A DNA stretch of 39,707 nt, from contig JAURNV010000023.1 of NCBI GenBank assembly GCA_030830005.1, forward strand, positions 1 through 39,707, written 5' to 3'. Below, in pieces: positions 26,786 through 34,970 of the stretch. The translations under genes and the position numbers were made by a program. How positions within the stretch are numbered: position 1 is the first letter of the stretch; every line of letters starts with the position of its first letter. The stretch comes from Flavobacteriaceae bacterium. GTDB taxonomy: Bacteria > Bacteroidota > Bacteroidia > Flavobacteriales > Flavobacteriaceae. Below the pieces are notes generated by a model. That model worked only from the letters and a program-made list of their open reading frames with translations. It did no database searches and was not told the DNA's origin.

Positions 26786-27393
26786 AAATCATTTGCATTG
26801 GAAGAAATTACGCAGACCACATTACGGAGCTTGCAAATGAGCGTCCCGATGAGCCAGTAATATTTATGAAGCCTGATACGGCTATTGCTCAATCTAACTT
26901 GCCTTTTTTTATACCTGAATTTACCAACGAAGTACACCATGAAGTTGAGGTTTTGGTTAAGATTAGTCGTATAGGAAAGCATATTCAACCCAAATTTGCA
27001 CACAAGTATTACGAACATATTGGGTTAGGAATTGATTTTACCGCCCGTGATGTACAGCAAAAATTAAAAACCAATGGCTTGCCATGGGAAAAAGCAAAAG
27101 CTTTTGATGGCTCGGCTTTTGTTGGCAAATGGTTTAAAAAAGCATCCATGGGCGATTTGCGCAACCTCCCTTTTGAACTTCATAAAAATGGTAAAATAGT
27201 TCAACAAGCAGACACGAGCCTTATGCTTTGGAACATTGATGAAATAATAGCTCATGTTTCTCAATATTTCACTTTAAAAATTGGGGATATTGTTTTTACA
27301 GGAACTCCGGCTGGAGTGGGCCGTGTAGACAAAAATGATCGTTTAGAAGGCTATTTGCATGCACAAAAGGCATTTTCATTAATCGTGAAATAA
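26782..27393 (+). CDS. fumarylacetoacetate hydrolase family protein
   Basis: A 203-aa FAH-fold enzyme, FAHD1-like by size. Members hydrolyse acylpyruvates or decarboxylate oxaloacetate with Mg2+. Seen: the ICIGRNYADHITEL start, FMKPDTA, the metal-binding EVHHEVEVLV stretch (about 51-60), the GIDFTARDVQ segment and the TGTPAGVG loop near the end. Substrate not assignable from sequence. It is coupled by ATGA overlap to the exonuclease gene and by a one-base overlap to cinA, so three unrelated housekeeping functions share a transcript. Confidence 0.92.
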   Translation: MKIICIGRNYADHITELANERPDEPVIFMKPDTAIAQSNLPFFIPEFTNEVHHEVEVLVKISRIGKHIQPKFAHKYYEHIGLGIDFTARDVQQKLKTNGLPWEKAKAFDGSAFVGKWFKKASMGDLRNLPFELHKNGKIVQQADTSLMLWNIDEIIAHVSQYFTLKIGDIVFTGTPAGVGRVDKNDRLEGYLHAQKAFSLIVK

Positions 27394-28634
27394 TGCAAGC
27401 AGATATCATTACGATTGGCGATGAAATCCTTATCGGACAGATTACAGATACAAATTCCGCTTTTTTGGGAAATGCACTCAATAAAATTGGGGTGGAAGTA
27501 CGTCAGATTCGATCTGTTTCCGACAACAAAAACGCAATACTCGATGCGTTTGTAACGGCACAAAACCAAGTGGATTTGGTGGTTGTAACAGGAGGTTTAG
27601 GTCCAACTAAAGACGATATCACCAAACACACCCTTTGCGAATATTTTGATGATGAGTTGCAATTCTACCCCGAGGTGATGACGCATATCGAAGAATTGTT
27701 TCGCAAATATGTAAAAGCCCCAGTTAATGATTTGAATAGAGAACAAGCGATGTTACCCTCAACGTGTACGCAATTATTTAATCCTCATGGTACGGCTATG
27801 GGCATGTGGATGCAAAAAGAAAATACCGTTTTTGTGTCACTTCCAGGAGTTCCATTTGAAATGAAGCATTTGGTTAACGGGCAAGTAATTCCACGAATTA
27901 AGGAAACCTTTTCGTTGCCGGCATTGGTACATAAAACGATGATGACTTACGGATTAGGTGAGAGTATCATTGCAGAAAAAATCACCGAATGGGAGTCTGC
28001 GCTTCCACACCATATAAAATTGGCGTATTTGCCCAATTTGGGGCGTGTACGTTTACGCCTATCTGCAAAAGGAACTGACGCAGTAGCGTTGCAAAAGGAA
28101 ATAGATGTGTTGTTCGATGCGCTTTACCCGCTTATTGGTACGCATATCACCGGTTTTGAATCTGACGAACCCATTGAGCTACAAATTGGAAATGCCTTAG
28201 TTCATAAGGGCTGGATGCTTGCCACTGCCGAAAGCTGTACTGGTGGTGCGTTGGCTTCGTTGTTTACACAGCGTGCGGGTGCCTCAGCCTATTTTAAAGG
28301 GTCAGTGGTAGCTTATGCCACCGAACTAAAAACACGTCTTTTGGGGGTTGCTAAAGAGGTTATTTCGAAACATTCTGTAGTGAGCGAACCTGTTGCCCTT
28401 GCTATGGCAAAAGGGGTATTGCGCCAAACGGGTGCGGATGTTGCTGTGGCTACTACTGGCAATTTTGGTCCCACCAAAGGTGACGCAGATGCTGAAATTG
28501 GCACGGTGGTCATTGCCATTGTCACTCCTGAGATTGAACTGGCAGAAACTTTTTGTTTTGGAAAACATCGTGAGCGAAACCTTCAAAAAACACTAAATAA
28601 AGCCTTAGAGTTACTTCGTCAAAAAACAGTATAG
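27393..28634 (+). CDS. cinA: CinA family nicotinamide mononucleotide deamidase-related protein
   Basis: A 413-aa two-domain CinA. The N-terminal MoaB/MogA-like domain (about 1-170) opens with IITIGDEILIGQITDTN and has the TGGLGPTKDDITK loop; it is linked to ADP-ribose pyrophosphatase activity in the family. The C-terminal domain (from about 255) has the TAESCTGGALAS motif with the catalytic serine/threonine region of NMN deamidase (PncC). It belongs to NAD salvage, converting NMN to nicotinate mononucleotide. The start shares a base with the upstream stop (TAATG). Confidence 0.95.
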   Translation: MQADIITIGDEILIGQITDTNSAFLGNALNKIGVEVRQIRSVSDNKNAILDAFVTAQNQVDLVVVTGGLGPTKDDITKHTLCEYFDDELQFYPEVMTHIEELFRKYVKAPVNDLNREQAMLPSTCTQLFNPHGTAMGMWMQKENTVFVSLPGVPFEMKHLVNGQVIPRIKETFSLPALVHKTMMTYGLGESIIAEKITEWESALPHHIKLAYLPNLGRVRLRLSAKGTDAVALQKEIDVLFDALYPLIGTHITGFESDEPIELQIGNALVHKGWMLATAESCTGGALASLFTQRAGASAYFKGSVVAYATELKTRLLGVAKEVISKHSVVSEPVALAMAKGVLRQTGADVAVATTGNFGPTKGDADAEIGTVVIAIVTPEIELAETFCFGKHRERNLQKTLNKALELLRQKTV

Positions 28635-28652
28635 CAACTTTAGTTGTAATTT

Positions 28653-28685
28653 TTTGAAAAGGCACTATATTTTTTTCTAAATTTG
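28653..28685 (+). promoter_or_regulatory. promoter of the rpmB-rpmG-DUF4295 operon
   Basis: TTTG (28653-28656) and TAAATTTG (28678-28685) with a 21-base spacer match the Bacteroidota -33/-7 pattern. The -7 box ends 21 bases before rpmB. Confidence 0.65.
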
Positions 28686-28706
28686 CACCCTGTTAAAAAA
28701 GAAGTC

Positions 28707-28943
28707 ATGTCGAAAGTATGTGAATTAACGGGCAAAAAAGCGATGGTTGGTAACAATGTATCGCATGCCATGAATAAAACCAAGCGTAAGTTTGGCGCAA
28801 ACCTTATCAAGAAACGTTTTTATCTTGTAGAGGAAGACAAGTGGATTACCCTAAAACTATCGACTTCGGCGCTCAAAACCATCAATAAAAAAGGACTTTC
28901 GGCGGTGATCAAAGAAGCCCGCGCACAAGGTCTGATTAAATAA
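28707..28943 (+). CDS. rpmB: 50S ribosomal protein L28 (bL28)
   Basis: Large-subunit ribosomal protein, 78 aa. I start at ATG 28707, which gives [20 protein letters not shown], the normal L28 N-terminus; an open frame extends upstream only from a TTG inside the promoter. [11 protein letters not shown] and the closing [15 protein letters not shown] fit the family. It is the first gene of a three-gene ribosomal operon. Confidence 0.97.
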   Translation: MSKVCELTGKKAMVGNNVSHAMNKTKRKFGANLIKKRFYLVEEDKWITLKLSTSALKTINKKGLSAVIKEARAQGLIK

Positions 28944-28950
28944 TTAGGTT

Positions 28951-29133
28951 ATGGCTAAGAAAGGAAATCGCGTTCAAGTTATTTTGGAGTGCACCGAGCA
29001 TAAAGACTCAGGTATGGCGGGAACTTCTCGTTACATTACCACTAAGAACAAAAAAAATACGCCGGACAGAATTGAAATCAAAAAATTCAATCCCATTTTA
29101 AAGCGTATGACCGTACATAAAGAAATTAAGTAA
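28951..29133 (+). CDS. rpmG: 50S ribosomal protein L33 (bL33)
   Basis: Large-subunit ribosomal protein, 60 aa, starting [17 protein letters not shown]. It keeps one cysteine in the first ribbon and has no CxxC pairs, so it is the zinc-free form. The [21 protein letters not shown] middle part is characteristic of Bacteroidota L33. It lies seven bases after rpmB and two before the DUF4295 gene. Confidence 0.97.
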   Translation: MAKKGNRVQVILECTEHKDSGMAGTSRYITTKNKKNTPDRIEIKKFNPILKRMTVHKEIK

Positions 29134-29135
29134 TC

Positions 29136-29288
29136 ATGGCAAAGAAAACGGTAGCAACCTTACAAACGAAATCAAAGCGTCTCACAAAAGCCATCAAAAT
29201 GGTGCGTAGCGAAAAATCAGGCGCATATACTTTTGTAGAAACCATTTTGGATCCTGAATTGGTAAACGATTGGTTAGCTAAAAAGTAA
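29136..29288 (+). CDS. DUF4295 family protein, Bacteroidota-specific ribosomal protein
   Basis: A 50-aa basic protein that begins MAKKTVATLQTKSKRLTKAI and ends DPELVNDWLAKK. I recognise it as DUF4295, always behind L28 and L33 in Bacteroidota. As I recall, structural work on a Flavobacterium ribosome identified a protein of this kind as a phylum-specific large-subunit component (called bL38); I am fairly, not fully, sure of that link. It is two bases from rpmG and followed by a terminator, so it completes the operon. Confidence 0.92.
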   Translation: MAKKTVATLQTKSKRLTKAIKMVRSEKSGAYTFVETILDPELVNDWLAKK

Positions 29289-29312
29289 CCACATATATTT
29301 AAACGATTAAAT

Positions 29313-29335
29313 AAGCCACATTTGTGGCTTTTTTT
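29313..29335 (+). terminator. intrinsic terminator after the L28-L33-DUF4295 operon
   Basis: A 7-bp perfect stem AAGCCAC / GTGGCTT with an ATTT loop, followed by a run of T. It lies 25 bases after the DUF4295 stop and just before ftsY. Confidence 0.9.
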
Positions 29336-29359
29336 GTAGCCAAAACGTACCTTTATAAC

Positions 29360-30289
29360 ATGGGATTATTTAGCAAGTCTAAAGAAAAACTTCAAGCGGG
29401 TTTGTCAGCCACTAAAAGTGCTTGGACCCAACGCCTAAAGAAGGCGGTTTTGGGACGCAGTTCTGTTGATAACGATTTTATTGAGGAGTTGGAGGAAATC
29501 CTACTGATGTCTGATGTGGGGGTTGCCACTACACAAAAAATCATTGAACGCCTTGAAAAACGCGTTTCCAAAGATAAATATCTTGACGTTTCGGAACTTG
29601 ATAAATTCCTACATGACGAAATGGTAGCGTTACTTACTACCATCAATCATGATGTAAAAAGCACTATTGATTCCCTAAGTGTTGTGTTAGTCGTTGGAGT
29701 AAACGGCGCAGGAAAAACAACGTCTATTGGTAAATTAGCACACCGCTATAAAAGCGAAGGAAAAAAAGTAATGTTGGCTGCTGCCGATACCTTTCGGGCG
29801 GGTGCTGTGGCACAATTGCGATTGTGGTCAGAACGGATAGGTGTTCCTCTCGTGGCTTTACAAGAAGGAAGCGACCCCGCATCGGTTGCCTACACGGCTG
29901 TAGAACGTGCCAAAAAAGAACAGGTAGACGTGTTGTTAATTGACACTGCAGGAAGGTTACATAACAATACCAACCTTATGCAAGAATTGGCAAAGATTCA
30001 GCGCGTTGTTCAAAAAATAATCCCTGAAGCACCTCATGAAGTTTTATTGGTTCTAGACGGTGGTACCGGTCAAAATGCGTTTGTCCAAGCCAAGCAATTT
30101 GCGGAGGCTACTGCTGTTTCGGGCCTTATACTCACCAAACTGGATGGTACTGCAAAGGGCGGTGTAGTCATTGGGATATCTGATGAATTAGATGTGCCAA
30201 TAATATATATTGGTGTTGGTGAAGGCGTGGAAGACTTACTGCCTTTTGATGCAAAAGAATTCTTAGATTCGCTACTTGTAATCAAGTAA
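29360..30289 (+). CDS. ftsY: signal recognition particle receptor FtsY
   Basis: SRP receptor GTPase that hands ribosome-nascent chain complexes to SecYEG at the membrane. I start at ATG 29360 (MGLFSKSKEKL, 309 aa); the longer open frame would run through the terminator. The acidic A domain is essentially missing, as is usual in Bacteroidota. The N domain (about 15-90) is followed by the G domain with P-loop GVNGAGKTT (113-121), DTFRAGAVAQLR, DTAGRLHNN, TKLDGTAKGG and the GVGEGVEDLLPFD closing motif. A near-consensus TACCTTTA lies directly upstream. An amidase gene follows after two bases. Confidence 0.97.
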   Translation: MGLFSKSKEKLQAGLSATKSAWTQRLKKAVLGRSSVDNDFIEELEEILLMSDVGVATTQKIIERLEKRVSKDKYLDVSELDKFLHDEMVALLTTINHDVKSTIDSLSVVLVVGVNGAGKTTSIGKLAHRYKSEGKKVMLAAADTFRAGAVAQLRLWSERIGVPLVALQEGSDPASVAYTAVERAKKEQVDVLLIDTAGRLHNNTNLMQELAKIQRVVQKIIPEAPHEVLLVLDGGTGQNAFVQAKQFAEATAVSGLILTKLDGTAKGGVVIGISDELDVPIIYIGVGEGVEDLLPFDAKEFLDSLLVIK

Positions 30290-30291
30290 TT

Positions 30292-31935
30292 ATGAAACCA
30301 TTAACTCTTCTACTTCTGTTTGTCGTGTTGTTTTCGTGCACCCAAGCTCCTAAACAGTACTGGCAGCCTTATGATGAAACCAATCAAATAAGTCAAAGTG
30401 CAAAGCACGAAAATCCGCGGATGCGGTATACCCTCATTCAATCAAAATTTCTTGATAAGGATGCGCTTTGGCATCCTTTTGAAAGACAACTCAACAAGTT
30501 TGGTGCACAAAAATATGAGTCGCTAGCCCCCTATATTATTGAACAGGACATCCTCACAATTCAAGGATTTATTGCAGCAGGTAAATTATCTTATGAAGAA
30601 CTGGTGACTTTTTATTTGTTTAGAATACGTCTTTTTGAATCGAATCCTAAAACTACACTTAACGCTATTCTAGCCTTAAACCCTAATGTTATTGAGGAAG
30701 CAAGAGAGAAAGACATCAATAAAGATCGCGCAACACATCCCATTTATGGAATGCCAATTCTTTTAAAAGACAACATCAATACCTCAAATATGCCCACTAC
30801 GGCAGGAGCTGCCCTTTTGGAACATCATATTCCAGAGAAAGATGCTTTTGTAGTTGAACAACTCAAAGCGAAAGGGGCACTTATTTTGGGTAAGGTTAAC
30901 TTAAGCGAATGGGCTTATTATTTTTGTGATGGATGTCCCTTAGGCTATAGTGCAGTTGGAGGTCAAACCCTAAATCCATACGGGCGCATGATATTTGAAA
31001 CTGGCGGCTCTAGTTCTGGGAGTGGTGTGGCGGTAGCGGCAAATTATGCTGTAGCAGCCTTAGGGTCAGAAACTTCAGGCTCCATATTATCACCATCTAG
31101 TAAAAATTCTGTTGTAGGCTTTAAACCAACAATTGGGCTTGTTAGTAGAACAGGAGTTGTTCCTATTTCTAGCACCTTAGACACTACAGGTCCCATGACT
31201 AAAAATGTTACGGATAATGCTATTGTATTAGACGCTATATCATCTGAAGATGCTCAAGACTCAATAACGCTTACCGCCCCTCGGTTGGTTAATTTTTTAA
31301 ACGCTACGAATCAAGCTTCGCTCAAGGGAATTCGTTTAGGTGCAATGACCACCCTTGAAGCATCTGATTCCCTGTATCGTTTGGCAATTGAGGATTTAAA
31401 AAAGGCGGGTGCCGAAATTATAAGCATAACACCACCTAAAGTTAATTTATCTGGATTTTCGTCCATACTTAAAGGAGATATGAAACGGGATATTCCTAAA
31501 TATTTTAATTCAAACTCAACAGCAGAATTTGTAACTATTGATGTGCAAGAAATTGTCGATTTTAACAAAACCGATAGTGTATTATACATGCCTTATGGGC
31601 AGGGCAGACTTGAGGGAGTTGTAGGCGATACCCTTTCTGCAGTTGGACTTACAAACACGATTAAAAGATTAAATGCAGATATTTCAAAGTTTTTTGAAAC
31701 TCCTATGCAGCTACATAACCTTGACGCAGTTCTTTCAATTAATAATTTTTATGCAGCACACGCCGCAATTTCATTTTATCCTTGTTTAACAGTTCCAATG
31801 GGATATTCTAATGAAGGAGAGCCCTCAAGTTTAACGTTTATTGCGCCAAGTTTTGGTGAAGAAAAACTGCTAACAATTGCTGCGGCTTATGAGGCAGTCA
31901 CAAATCATCGAAAAACACCCTTGGGATACGAGTAA
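30292..31935 (+). CDS. amidase-signature family lipoprotein
   Basis: A 547-aa exported amidase. The N-terminus MKPLTLLLLFVVLFSC is a lipoprotein signal with cysteine 16 as the likely lipid site. The amidase-signature triad is visible: K159 in LLKDNIN, the cis-serine S240 in ETGGSSSGSG and the nucleophile S264 in GSETSGSI; the 24-residue serine spacing matches the family. It should hydrolyse an amide or small peptide-like substrate in the periplasm, identity unknown; it is not GatA, which is cytoplasmic and lacks a lipoprotein signal. It sits between ftsY and rimO with 2-3 base gaps and so is co-transcribed with them. Confidence 0.92.
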   Translation: MKPLTLLLLFVVLFSCTQAPKQYWQPYDETNQISQSAKHENPRMRYTLIQSKFLDKDALWHPFERQLNKFGAQKYESLAPYIIEQDILTIQGFIAAGKLSYEELVTFYLFRIRLFESNPKTTLNAILALNPNVIEEAREKDINKDRATHPIYGMPILLKDNINTSNMPTTAGAALLEHHIPEKDAFVVEQLKAKGALILGKVNLSEWAYYFCDGCPLGYSAVGGQTLNPYGRMIFETGGSSSGSGVAVAANYAVAALGSETSGSILSPSSKNSVVGFKPTIGLVSRTGVVPISSTLDTTGPMTKNVTDNAIVLDAISSEDAQDSITLTAPRLVNFLNATNQASLKGIRLGAMTTLEASDSLYRLAIEDLKKAGAEIISITPPKVNLSGFSSILKGDMKRDIPKYFNSNSTAEFVTIDVQEIVDFNKTDSVLYMPYGQGRLEGVVGDTLSAVGLTNTIKRLNADISKFFETPMQLHNLDAVLSINNFYAAHAAISFYPCLTVPMGYSNEGEPSSLTFIAPSFGEEKLLTIAAAYEAVTNHRKTPLGYE

Positions 31936-31938
31936 ACT

Positions 31939-33246
31939 ATGCGAACAAAATCTACACAAAAAAATAAAATCAACGTTGTTACCTTGGGATGTTCTAAGAA
32001 CATTTATGACTCTGAGGTGTTGATGGGTCAACTTAAGGCGAGTAATAAAGAAGTTGTACACGAGCAACAGGGAAATATCGTGGTGGTCAATACCTGTGGA
32101 TTTATAGATAACGCCAAAGAAGAATCTATCAATACCATTTTAAATTTTGCTGAACAGAAGGAACAGGGATTAATTGACAAATTGTTTGTTACAGGCTGTT
32201 TAAGTGAACGCTACAAACCTGAATTGGAAGCTGAAATACCCAATGTTGATAGTTATTTTGGGACTACTGACTTACCGCTATTACTTAAAGCCTTGGGTGC
32301 AGACTATCGTCACGAGCTTTTAGGCGAACGACTTACCACAACACCTAAAAATTACGCCTATCTCAAAATTTCTGAGGGTTGTGACCGTCCGTGTTCGTTT
32401 TGTGCCATTCCGTTAATGCGGGGGACGCATCGTTCAAAGCCCATTGAGGCTTTGGTTGAAGAAGCTAGCCGTCTTGCAAAAAAAGGAGTTAAAGAGCTAA
32501 TTATCATTGCGCAAGATTCCACCTATTACGGTTTGGATTTATATAAAAAACGACGTTTGGCAGATTTGCTTAAAGCACTTGCTCAGGTGGAGGGAATTGT
32601 TTGGATTCGACTTCATTATGCCTTTCCAACTGGTTTCCCCGAAGATGTGTTAGAGATTATTGCCACAGAGCCAAAAGTGTGTTCCTATATCGATATTCCA
32701 CTTCAACACATTTCGGACAACGTTCTGCGTTCCATGCGACGTGGAACCACACAAGAGAAAACTACGGCTTTGTTAAGGCGTTTTCGTGAAGCTGTGCCAA
32801 ATATGGCGATTAGAACTTCATTAATTTTAGGATATCCTGGAGAAACCGAAGAAGATTTCGAATTATTAAAATTGTGGGTTAAAGAAATGCGTTTTGAACG
32901 ATTGGGCTGTTTCCAATATAGCCATGAAGAAAATACCCATGCATATTCTCTTGTAGATGATGTACCCTCCGAAGTTAAACAAGCTCGTGTTAACGAGCTA
33001 ATGGAGTTACAAGCCCAAATTTCTTGGGAAAAAAATCAACTGCTGGTAGGTAAAACACTCAACTGTGTCATTGACAGAAAAGAAGGAAATTTCTTTGTTG
33101 GACGTACAGAATTTGACTCTCCAGATGTCGACAACGAGGTTTGGGTAGATGCTCGGGAACATTACTTAAAAGTGGGCGATTTTGCCGCATTGACAATTAC
33201 GGCTGCACAAGATTTTGATTTGCAAGCTGTTCCTGCAAAAGCCTAA
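31939..33246 (+). CDS. rimO: ribosomal protein S12 methylthiotransferase RimO
   Basis: Radical SAM enzyme that methylthiolates an aspartate of ribosomal protein S12. The protein has 435 aa. The N-terminal MTTase domain holds the second cluster's cysteines C18, C53 and C87 (TLGCSKN, NTCGFI, TGCLS). The radical SAM CxxxCxxC motif is C148, C152, C155 in GCDRPCSFC. A C-terminal TRAM domain starts near VGKTLNCVID. DRPCSFCAIPLMRGTHRSK favours RimO over MiaB. It is three bases after the amidase gene. Confidence 0.96.
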   Translation: MRTKSTQKNKINVVTLGCSKNIYDSEVLMGQLKASNKEVVHEQQGNIVVVNTCGFIDNAKEESINTILNFAEQKEQGLIDKLFVTGCLSERYKPELEAEIPNVDSYFGTTDLPLLLKALGADYRHELLGERLTTTPKNYAYLKISEGCDRPCSFCAIPLMRGTHRSKPIEALVEEASRLAKKGVKELIIIAQDSTYYGLDLYKKRRLADLLKALAQVEGIVWIRLHYAFPTGFPEDVLEIIATEPKVCSYIDIPLQHISDNVLRSMRRGTTQEKTTALLRRFREAVPNMAIRTSLILGYPGETEEDFELLKLWVKEMRFERLGCFQYSHEENTHAYSLVDDVPSEVKQARVNELMELQAQISWEKNQLLVGKTLNCVIDRKEGNFFVGRTEFDSPDVDNEVWVDAREHYLKVGDFAALTITAAQDFDLQAVPAKA

Positions 33247-33281
33247 TTTTTTGGAGCTGCTGCTTAATTTCATACATTAAC

Positions 33282-33289
33282 TACTTTTG
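33282..33289 (+). promoter_or_regulatory. -7 promoter element of bshC
   Basis: TACTTTTG, exact TAnnTTTG match, ends four bases before the GTG start of bshC. Confidence 0.5.
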
Positions 33290-33293
33290 TGGG

Positions 33294-34898
33294 GTGAAAA
33301 TCATAGAATCGTTAGGAATTCATTCAGAAGTGTATTCGCCTATAATGCAGGACTTGTTGCAGTTGGAAGCATCGCTCAAACCATTTCATTGTGGGGTACT
33401 TAGTCCTTCATCGGTTTATAGTGTTGTAAACAAAAGAACAAATGACTTTTCTATTGATAAAAGAAAGGTTTTGGTAGATGTTATTCGTAAGCAGTACGAA
33501 GGCATAACGCTACCTAAAAAAGTAAACGCTAACATAAAAAAATTAGCGCTCTCAAATACCGCGACAATTACCACGGGGCATCAGCTTAATGTGTTTTCGG
33601 GTCCCTTATTTTTTTGGTATAAAATTTTAGATGTTATCAATGCTGTAGAACGGCTTCAAAAAAATGATAACAAACACCACTATGTGCCAGTATTCTGGAT
33701 GGCTTCAGAGGATCATGATATTGAGGAAATCAATCACTTTTTCTTGGGTGAACAAAAGGTATATTGGGACTCACCAAAAGGAGGCCCCGTTGGACGCTTA
33801 ACAACTGCTAATTTTCAGCGGTTATATGATGAGTTACTCCCTATTTGGGGTAGCTCTAAAGTAGGCAAGGAGTTGTTGGATTTGTTTGCGCTATGCTACC
33901 TAGAAAGCCACAATTTATCTGATGCTACTCGTAAGTTGGTTGATCAACTCTTTGGAAAATACGGATTAGTGATTGTTGATGGTGATGCTCCCGAGCTTAA
34001 AGCCCTTTTTTCTCCAATACTAAAAAAAGAACTCATTGGTCAAATCACATACAACAAGGTTTTACAAACCAATAAAGCCTTAGAAAAGACGATTGATCAG
34101 TTCACCCCACAAGTAAATCCCAGAGAAATCAATTTGTTTTATTTGTCTAAAAACAAACGTGTTAGGATTGTGAAAACAAAAGATGGTTTTACTACTTCGG
34201 ATAGTGAGCACAGTTGGGAACAAGACGAAATCATTAAAGAATTAGATCAACACCCTGAACGCTTTTCTCCAAATGCATTGTTGCGTCCGATATATCAAGA
34301 GTTTATTTTGCCCAATTTAGGCTATGTGGGTGGCGGAGGTGAATTAGCGTATTGGCTGCAGCTAAAAACTACTTTCCAAGCATTTGACGTTTCTTATCCG
34401 TTATTGCAGCATCGCTCCGTTCTTTTACTCATGAGTGAAAAACAATTAAAAAAGTGCACCAAATTGGGACTCCCATTGAGCGATTTATTTATGCCTAAAG
34501 CCTCGTTTATCAACAAACGTGTGAGGCACATTAGTGATATTGATATTGATTTTTCAAGTCAATTAAGGGTGTTGCAAGATCAATTTGAAAACTTACGTTT
34601 TCTTGCCGAGCTAACCGATAAGTCGTTTTTAGGTGCCGTAAATGCCCAAGAAAAAAAGCAACTCAATGGCTTGCGTGCTCTTGAAAAGCGATTGCTTAAA
34701 GCACAACGCATCACCCTCCAAGATCAAATTATTCGCATTACCGATATTCAAAATGCGCTTTTTCCTAATGGAAAGTTACAAGAACGAACGGCACATTTTT
34801 CAAACTTTTTGAGTGATCGTCCAATAGCCACTTTTACACGGGACTTAAAAGAGGTGCTAAAATCGTGTACTGAGGGATTGTACATTGTGCAACATTAA
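33294..34898 (+). CDS. bshC: bacillithiol biosynthesis cysteine-adding enzyme BshC
   Basis: Final enzyme of bacillithiol synthesis: it adds cysteine to glucosaminyl-malate, giving the main low-molecular-weight thiol of many Bacteroidota. The protein has 534 aa, the family's normal length. Hallmarks are TTGHQLNVFSGPLFFWYKI (about 93-111) and PVFWMASEDHDIEEINHF, the HIGH-like nucleotidyl site region, and LPNLGYVGGGGELAYWLQLK further on. The start is GTG (MKIIESLGIH); the next in-frame ATG would cut conserved sequence. BshA and BshB genes are not in this window. Confidence 0.95.
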   Translation: MKIIESLGIHSEVYSPIMQDLLQLEASLKPFHCGVLSPSSVYSVVNKRTNDFSIDKRKVLVDVIRKQYEGITLPKKVNANIKKLALSNTATITTGHQLNVFSGPLFFWYKILDVINAVERLQKNDNKHHYVPVFWMASEDHDIEEINHFFLGEQKVYWDSPKGGPVGRLTTANFQRLYDELLPIWGSSKVGKELLDLFALCYLESHNLSDATRKLVDQLFGKYGLVIVDGDAPELKALFSPILKKELIGQITYNKVLQTNKALEKTIDQFTPQVNPREINLFYLSKNKRVRIVKTKDGFTTSDSEHSWEQDEIIKELDQHPERFSPNALLRPIYQEFILPNLGYVGGGGELAYWLQLKTTFQAFDVSYPLLQHRSVLLLMSEKQLKKCTKLGLPLSDLFMPKASFINKRVRHISDIDIDFSSQLRVLQDQFENLRFLAELTDKSFLGAVNAQEKKQLNGLRALEKRLLKAQRITLQDQIIRITDIQNALFPNGKLQERTAHFSNFLSDRPIATFTRDLKEVLKSCTEGLYIVQH

Positions 34899-34959
34899 AC
34901 CTGTTATTTAGCTGTTAAAAACTAATGGTTTGAGAGTGGTCACCAACAAAGTTTAGTTG

Positions 34960-34967
34960 TATTTTTG
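34960..34967 (+). promoter_or_regulatory. -7 promoter element of guaA
   Basis: TATTTTTG, exact TAnnTTTG match, ends three bases before the guaA ATG, the same spacing as at recR. Confidence 0.55.
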
Positions 34968-34970
34968 CAT

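Noticed and set aside
28635-28655. Short CAAC/GTTG hairpin followed by T run after cinA, as a terminator
   Set aside because: Only a 4-bp stem; too weak to call, and the T run also serves as the -33 region of rpmB.
29324-29359. Upstream start for ftsY
   Set aside because: It would begin inside the terminator of the preceding operon; MGLFSKSKEK at 29360 is the typical start.
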